This document shows positions 61,164 through 64,000 of a stretch of DNA of 64,000 nucleotides, in pieces. The notes below the pieces were generated by a model. The model was not told where the DNA came from and did no database searches. It saw nothing but the letters and a program-made list of their open reading frames with translations. Source of the stretch: an uncultured Gluconobacter sp. (GTDB lineage: Bacteria > Pseudomonadota > Alphaproteobacteria > Acetobacterales > Acetobacteraceae); contig CALFLO010000077.1 in assembly GCA_937880175.1 (NCBI GenBank), forward strand, positions 1 through 64,000, read 5' to 3'. Positions within the stretch are counted from its first letter, which is position 1. Each line of letters starts with the position of its first letter. A program made the position numbers and the translations under genes.

Positions 61164-62201
61164 ATGGACGCAGTGAATGAAACGATCGTCGAAGCCGCAG
61201 GCGCCAGCGAAACGGCCAGCGGGATGGAAACCCTGACGGGGCGTGTTCTCGTCTGCAGTGGGGGCCGGTATGAAAGCCAGGCCAACGCCCAGATCCGTGA
61301 GTCCATCATGGATGGCTGGGGCGACTGCTTTGGCGAGGACAATGTCACGGCCGTCCATATTTCGGCCGCCGCAAGCTCCATCCGGATCCTCAAGCCGACG
61401 ATCGTCTTCGCCATCGGCTCCTATCTTCCGGAAAGCACCTATTTCGGTGAGGTCTGCCGGGAGGCGAAGAAGATCGGCGCGGTGACGGTCTTCTGGGCGA
61501 CGGAAGATCCCTACGAGCAGGATGCGAATTACCGCATCGCCGATGATTTCGACGTGATCTTCTCCTGTGATCGCTGGGGGCATAATTTCTACCAGCGCGA
61601 GCGGGTGTTCCATCTGCCGCTGGCGGCCAGCCCGAAGCTCCATTACGGCGAGATCGAAGCGGATTCGGAAAAGACGATCGACGTCCTGTTCTGTGGCGTT
61701 GCGTTTACCAACCGCAAGGATATCCTGCGCAATCTCCTCCCGGCCCTGCGCGATCTGAACATCAAGATCGTCGGGCCGGGCTGGGGCGAACTGGGGATCG
61801 GGTTCTCCGACGCCCGGATCGAGAAGTCGCAGCTCGTCGAACTGTATCGCCGCTCCAAGCTGGTGCTGAATCTCGGACGCTCCCTGAGCTTCGAGAACAA
61901 GCGCTTCGTCGTCGCACCCTCCACGCCGGGCCCCCGGACGTTCGAGGCGGCACTCGCCGGTGCGTTTCAGGTGTTCCATGAGGATACACATGAAATCCGC
62001 CGCTATTATTCAGCGGATGAGATCCCGGTCTTCTCCAACCGCGTGGATTTCGAGCGTCTGATCAAGACCTATCTCGACAACAATGAGCTGCGTGTGGAAA
62101 TGGCCCGCAAGGCCCAGGCGCGGACCATGGCCGAGCATCTCTACAAGCACCGCATCGAGCAGGCGCTGCGGATTCTCAAGGATGAAGGCCTGATTGGCTG
62201 A
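61164..62201 (+). CDS. CgeB family glycosyltransferase-like protein
   Basis: A 345-aa protein of the CgeB (spore-maturation/glycosyltransferase-like) family. It parallels module 1 of the 54752 gene: VFWATEDPYEQDANYRIADD, VFHLPLAASPKLHYGE, DVLFCGVAFTNRKDILRNLL, and TPGPRTFEAALAGAFQVFHE. The C-terminal helix contains AEHLYKHRIEQAL, also echoed in the large protein (HHLYEHRLEKM). The ATG at 61164 has AGGGAAGG upstream; earlier readings overlap the GT2-GT4 gene. The cluster is closed by two terminators. Confidence 0.82.
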   Translation: MDAVNETIVEAAGASETASGMETLTGRVLVCSGGRYESQANAQIRESIMDGWGDCFGEDNVTAVHISAAASSIRILKPTIVFAIGSYLPESTYFGEVCREAKKIGAVTVFWATEDPYEQDANYRIADDFDVIFSCDRWGHNFYQRERVFHLPLAASPKLHYGEIEADSEKTIDVLFCGVAFTNRKDILRNLLPALRDLNIKIVGPGWGELGIGFSDARIEKSQLVELYRRSKLVLNLGRSLSFENKRFVVAPSTPGPRTFEAALAGAFQVFHEDTHEIRRYYSADEIPVFSNRVDFERLIKTYLDNNELRVEMARKAQARTMAEHLYKHRIEQALRILKDEGLIG

Positions 62202-62223
62202 CATCCGTCAGGACTGAACCTGC

Positions 62224-62257
62224 AAAAAAAGCCGGAGCATGTCTCCGGCTTTTTTTT
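62224..62257 (+). terminator. Intrinsic terminator after the glycosyltransferase cluster
   Basis: AAAAAAAGCCGGAG ... CTCCGGCTTTTTTTT around CATGT, with A and T runs on both sides. It lies 22 bp after the last stop codon of the cluster. Confidence 0.94.
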
Positions 62258-62283
62258 GTCCGCTTCGTCTCGGACAGACATGA

Positions 62284-62314
62284 AAAAGGCCGCGGCATGG
62301 TACCGCGGCCTTTT
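62284..62314 (-). terminator. Intrinsic terminator for the M16 peptidase gene
   Basis: AAAAGGCCGCGG and CCGCGGCCTTTT flank CATGGTA; on the minus strand the stem is followed by five T. It sits 24 bp past the M16 stop codon. Confidence 0.9.
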
Positions 62315-62338
62315 CCTGTTTTGTCGTTCCAGACCGGA

Positions 62339-64000
62339 TCAGTTGGGCTGTGGGCCCATGACGATCTGGGCGAGGTCCGTCGGGCGGACCCATTTGCGGA
62401 AGGCGGCCTGCACCTGCTGCGGGGTCATGTCGTAGATGGCCTGTGCGGCCTGAGCCGGACTGTCGAGCGGGAGGTCCAGCGCGATCAGGGACAGGTAGCT
62501 TCCGGCCAGCGCGCCGAAACTGGCGCGGGACATGGGCTGGCTGCGCAGAAGCGAGGCCTTGGCGAGGTCGAGGCTCTCCTGCGAGACGGGGGTGCTGCGC
62601 ATGTCCTCGACATCCTTGACGGCGAGGGCGCGGGCCTTGCCGACCTTGTCCGGATCGGCGCCGAAGGTGATGCCGAAGCCGCTGCGGGTGCGGGAATAGG
62701 TAAACCCGCTGCCTGCGCCATAGACATAACCCGTCTTCACGCGCAGGTCCTGCATCAGGCGCGAGGAGAAGCCGTCGCCCAGGATCGTGTTGCCCACGGC
62801 GAGTGCATGACGGTCGGGGTCCGTCACCTTCATGCCGATGGTCTCGACGAGCTTGACCTCATCCTGCGAGCGGCCCGGATCGGCGACTACGGCCTGTGAC
62901 ATGCGGCTGAGCGGAACATCGGGCAGATCGACGACAGGTTTTGGCCCTACGGCCTTCCAGATGCCGAACGCCTTTTCCACATCCGCTTTCGCAGCTTCGG
63001 GGCTGATATCGCCGACGATGACGATGGTGGTCAGGTCCGGGCGATAGGCATGGGCGTAATAGGCCTGCACGTCCGCGAGGGTCAGCTTGGCGATCGTGGC
63101 GGGCGTCGCTTCACGCAGGGTGGGATCCTGTGCCGGGACCAGCGCCTTGCGGGTCGCGCGACCGAAGCGGTAGCCGGGGGACTGGAGTTCGCCAGCCTGT
63201 GCCTGCGCGGCCTGCATCTGGGTGACGCGGAACGCCTTTTCCGGGAAGGCCGGGTTCAGTTCGTGATCTGCCAGCAGGGCGAGGCCTTTTTCAAAGTTCG
63301 GCGTCAGGGTGCTCAGCGAGAAGGACGGTCCTGCGCCCTCATCTGCCGAGAGATCGTCGAGCGCACGGGCGAGGGCCAGACGGTCATGCGTCTTGCTGCC
63401 GTAGAGGAACATCTGTTCGGTAATTTCTGCCACGCCTTCCTGACCGGCAGGCTGTTCGAGGTCCGCATTCTGGCGGATACGGCCGACCAGTTCGATCGTA
63501 TGGCTGACATGCTCGGGCTGGACGAGAAGGTGCAGACCATTGGACAGCGTGTAGGCAGCGGGGAGTGGGGCGGCGGCCGGGATCGTCAGGCGGGCGAGGG
63601 CCTGCTGGGCCCAGTCCGGCAGTGCGACCTTGCCGGACGGCGGTGTGTTGAAGGATTCAGCGCCGCCAAAGCCCTTCTGGCCGAGAGGCTTGCCCGAGGG
63701 GCTCGGCGTCAGGGTCGCGCTGATGGCATGGGCGGGATCAAGCAGCTTCTTCGCCAGCGCGTCAACCTGCTCCTTGTTGACGTTGCGGAAAGCGGCGAGC
63801 ATGTCCTGCGGGTCGTTCAGGTGCTGGATGGCGACGGCCTGCGACCAGCTTTCGGCGAGGCCGGAAATGCTGTTGGCGTTGAACTCGAGCGCGGCGATTT
63901 CCTTGCGGCGGGCGGCTTCGATCAGCTCGGCCGGGATGCCGTGGGTGCGGAAATTCTCCATGATCGCGGCAACGCTGGTCCGCAGGGCGTCCGGGTTCGC
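62339..64000 (-). CDS. M16 family zinc metallopeptidase, C-terminal part (cut by window edge)
   Basis: The reading frame is open to the right edge, so only the last ~553 residues are visible; the start codon and the HxxEH catalytic motif would lie beyond the window. The visible part begins in a M16 inactive domain (GIPAELIEAARRKEIAALEF), passes a linker (KPLGQKGFGGAESFNTPPSG) and then carries a second M16 pair: LSNGLHLLVQPEHVSHTIEL, ITEQMFLYGSKTHDRLALAR, YYAHAYRPDLTTIVIVGDIS, FSSRLMQDLRVKTGYVYGAG and ARALAVKDVEDMRSTPVSQE. Two-domain M16 proteins of this type are usually periplasmic. The in-frame ATG at 63961 is internal, not the start. Confidence 0.9.
   Translation of the reverse strand, partial: ANPDALRTSVAAIMENFRTHGIPAELIEAARRKEIAALEFNANSISGLAESWSQAVAIQHLNDPQDMLAAFRNVNKEQVDALAKKLLDPAHAISATLTPSPSGKPLGQKGFGGAESFNTPPSGKVALPDWAQQALARLTIPAAAPLPAAYTLSNGLHLLVQPEHVSHTIELVGRIRQNADLEQPAGQEGVAEITEQMFLYGSKTHDRLALARALDDLSADEGAGPSFSLSTLTPNFEKGLALLADHELNPAFPEKAFRVTQMQAAQAQAGELQSPGYRFGRATRKALVPAQDPTLREATPATIAKLTLADVQAYYAHAYRPDLTTIVIVGDISPEAAKADVEKAFGIWKAVGPKPVVDLPDVPLSRMSQAVVADPGRSQDEVKLVETIGMKVTDPDRHALAVGNTILGDGFSSRLMQDLRVKTGYVYGAGSGFTYSRTRSGFGITFGADPDKVGKARALAVKDVEDMRSTPVSQESLDLAKASLLRSQPMSRASFGALAGSYLSLIALDLPLDSPAQAAQAIYDMTPQQVQAAFRKWVRPTDLAQIVMGPQPN

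Overview
The window is a contiguous, high-GC, densely coded chromosomal segment of an alphaproteobacterium, almost certainly an acetic acid bacterium (Acetobacteraceae, Gluconobacter-like). The evidence is the combination of a GcrA-type cell-cycle regulator, alphaproteobacterial AddB-AddA recombination nuclease, a single-cysteine alpha-type DksA, a class II EPSP synthase, hopanoid side-chain genes, an OprB-like sugar porin beside an aldo/keto reductase, and an alpha-type adenosine kinase. The assignment rests on recognising families and was not checked by a search. I see no insertion sequence, prophage, CRISPR array or integrase; this is mostly core chromosome.

Layout. 0-6.6 kb: soluble hybrid histidine kinase, aldo/keto reductase, OprB-type porin, flavin reductase. 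6.6-10.5 kb: queF and an AAC(3)-family acetyltransferase on the minus strand, then bipA/typA and a small His/Lys-rich secreted protein. 10.6-16.3 kb: an orphan 707-aa TPR/glycosyltransferase-like protein, dadA, a ferredoxin-NADP reductase and a GT4 glycosyltransferase. 16.3-25.9 kb: tsaE-addB-addA-trxA, then rnd and gcrA. 26.1-28.8 kb: tRNA-Thr(GGT), dksA and a flagellar triplet (flgI, rod-binding FlgJ-like, FlgN/FlbY-like). 28.8-37 kb: a CNNM/CorC-type transporter, hopanoid genes (hpnH divergent from hpnM-hpnI-hpnJ-hpnK) and an adenosine kinase. 37.3-43 kb: bactofilin, a DUF3465-like secreted protein, clpS/clpA, a DD-carboxypeptidase. 42.9-50.4 kb: map, ggt, the 4.5S/SRP RNA gene, dnaX-ybaB-recR, an SDR with pteridine-reductase features, a lipoprotein and a zinc-ribbon/acidic-tail protein. 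50.6-54.5 kb: aroA-cmk-rpsA. 54.7-62.2 kb: three large glycosyltransferase genes in a row. 62.3 kb to the end: an M16 metallopeptidase cut by the window edge.

How the genes work together. The hopanoid block covers adenosylation of hopene (HpnH) and headgroup glycosylation, deacetylation and cyclitol-ether formation (HpnI, HpnK, HpnJ), plus an MlaC-like periplasmic protein (HpnM) that may handle lipid transfer. addAB and recR serve homologous recombination; dnaX-ybaB-recR follow the SRP RNA gene in a widely conserved order. clpS/clpA supply N-degron proteolysis; aroA-cmk-rpsA is a classic housekeeping array.

The least explained part is the 54.7-62.2 kb glycosyltransferase locus. The first protein (1115 aa) fuses a CgeB-like module, a GT4 module and two tandem copies of an unnamed C-terminal domain. 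The second (996 aa) has six N-terminal FD..WY..YP-type repeats before GT2 and GT4 modules. The third is a stand-alone paralogue of the first protein's CgeB-like module. Together they look like a surface-glycan or protein-glycosylation machine whose product cannot be read from sequence alone. Other points worth a look are a perfect hairpin hiding the rnd ribosome-binding site, a terminator placed directly in front of hpnK, spaced direct repeats upstream of hpnM, and an orphan TPR/GT-A protein at 10.6 kb.
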